In this document: positions 63,715-64,000 of the stretch, piece after piece | Position numbering within the stretch: the stretch's first letter is position 1 | How the letters are laid out: every line of letters begins with the position of its first letter | DNA from: Enterobacter cancerogenus | GTDB lineage: Bacteria > Pseudomonadota > Gammaproteobacteria > Enterobacterales > Enterobacteriaceae | DNA: 64,000 nucleotides | Assembly: GCA_000773965.1 (NCBI GenBank) | Contig: JRUP01000014.1 | Coordinates: forward strand, 428,012-492,011 | Direction: 5' to 3' | Program-made: the position numbers and the translations under genes | Notes under the pieces: generated by a model | The model's input: only the letters and a program-made list of their open reading frames with translations | What the model was told of the DNA's origin: nothing | Databases searched by the model: none

Positions 63715-64000
63715 TCTTCTGCTGCTCCGCTTGGGTCATAAACAATTGCAGGACACTATATAAGAGCCTGCCAATAAAACAATAACGCCCACCAGCACGA
63801 TGGGCGTAAACACTTCGGGTGCGTGCCACAGCCTGACAATCCGCGGCTTCACTGTATAGAGGCAACTTTCCGAAACTGCGGGCTTATCGCGTCAGGCGTT
63901 ATCGACCCAGCCTCACAGGAGACGGACGATGCGGAGAAACCGAAGCGTAACGAGTGTACGTGAGGATTTCAGGCACCGCCTGGTCTAAACTAAAACGACA
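63715..64000. other. Region upstream of glk, unexplained
   Basis: 286 bp without a gene I can support. It contains a stem ACGCCCA / TGGGCGT (63785-63807) followed on the minus strand by TTATTGTTTTATT, a possible terminator for a minus-strand transcript arriving from beyond 63830. The last 110 bases, including gatgcggagaaaccgaagcg and gtgtacgtgaggatttcagg, look like a structured or repeated intergenic element. I could not identify it. Confidence 0.4.

Overview
The window looks like a chromosomal segment of a gamma-proteobacterium of the order Enterobacterales, most likely family Erwiniaceae (Pantoea, Erwinia or a close relative). The call rests on protein similarity to Escherichia coli core genes, on gene order (purF-cvpA-dedD-folC-accD-dedA-truA-usg-pdxB; flk-yfcJ-fabB-mnmC-yfcL-epmC-yfcA-mepA-aroC-prmB-smrB-sixA-fadJ-fadI-yfcZ-fadL; mlaA; yfdC-argW; alaC-ypdA-ypdB; glk) and on ERIC-type intergenic repeats. 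The backbone is E. coli-like; the differences are inserted lineage-specific blocks. No species can be assigned by eye.

Layout. 1-8.1 kb: purine, folate, fatty-acid, tRNA and vitamin B6 housekeeping genes on the minus strand, with a perfect PurR box before cvpA-purF. 8.2-15.1 kb: an AraC regulator with a divergent EamA exporter, then a complete tripartite tricarboxylate transport locus (tctE, tctD / tctC, tctB, tctA). 15.2-23.2 kb: flk, a rhodanese, a divergent MocR regulator with a clear operator candidate, yfcJ, fabB, mnmC, yfcL. 23.4-34.8 kb: epmC, yfcA, mepA, aroC, prmB, smrB, sixA, fadIJ, yfcZ, fadL. FadR-like sites lie before fabB, fadI and fadL. 34.9-37.4 kb: a two-gene acid-sugar type operon (enolase-superfamily dehydratase and MFS porter) behind a KdgR-like box. 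37.6-45.4 kb: mlaA and the cytochrome c maturation operon ccmABCDEFGHI. 45.7-47.6 kb: yfdC, tRNA-Arg(CCU) and two related small coiled-coil/membrane proteins at the argW integration hotspot. 47.8-54.6 kb: AraC/EamA pair, a YmgB-family small protein, yhjX, two small lipoproteins, a candidate sRNA, and an iclR-usp-membrane protein operon. 54.7-57.4 kb: an EmrAB-type efflux pair divergent from iclR. 57.5-64 kb: ypdK, alaC, a GNAT acetyltransferase, a repeat-rich island, ypdAB and glk.

Functional links. yhjX, the known YpdB target in E. coli, sits about 10 kb from ypdAB and carries a direct repeat with the expected 11-bp spacer, so the pyruvate-sensing circuit appears complete within the window. 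FabB, FadI/J and FadL form a FadR-linked lipid module. IclR plus its paired 44-bp-spaced operators probably control the efflux pair on one side and usp plus a membrane protein on the other.

I saw no CRISPR array, integrase, transposase, restriction or obvious defence locus. The least explained DNA is the repeat island at 59.6-60.3 kb, the argW islet and the segment upstream of glk. All assignments are from reading the sequence and from memory of protein families; no search was run.
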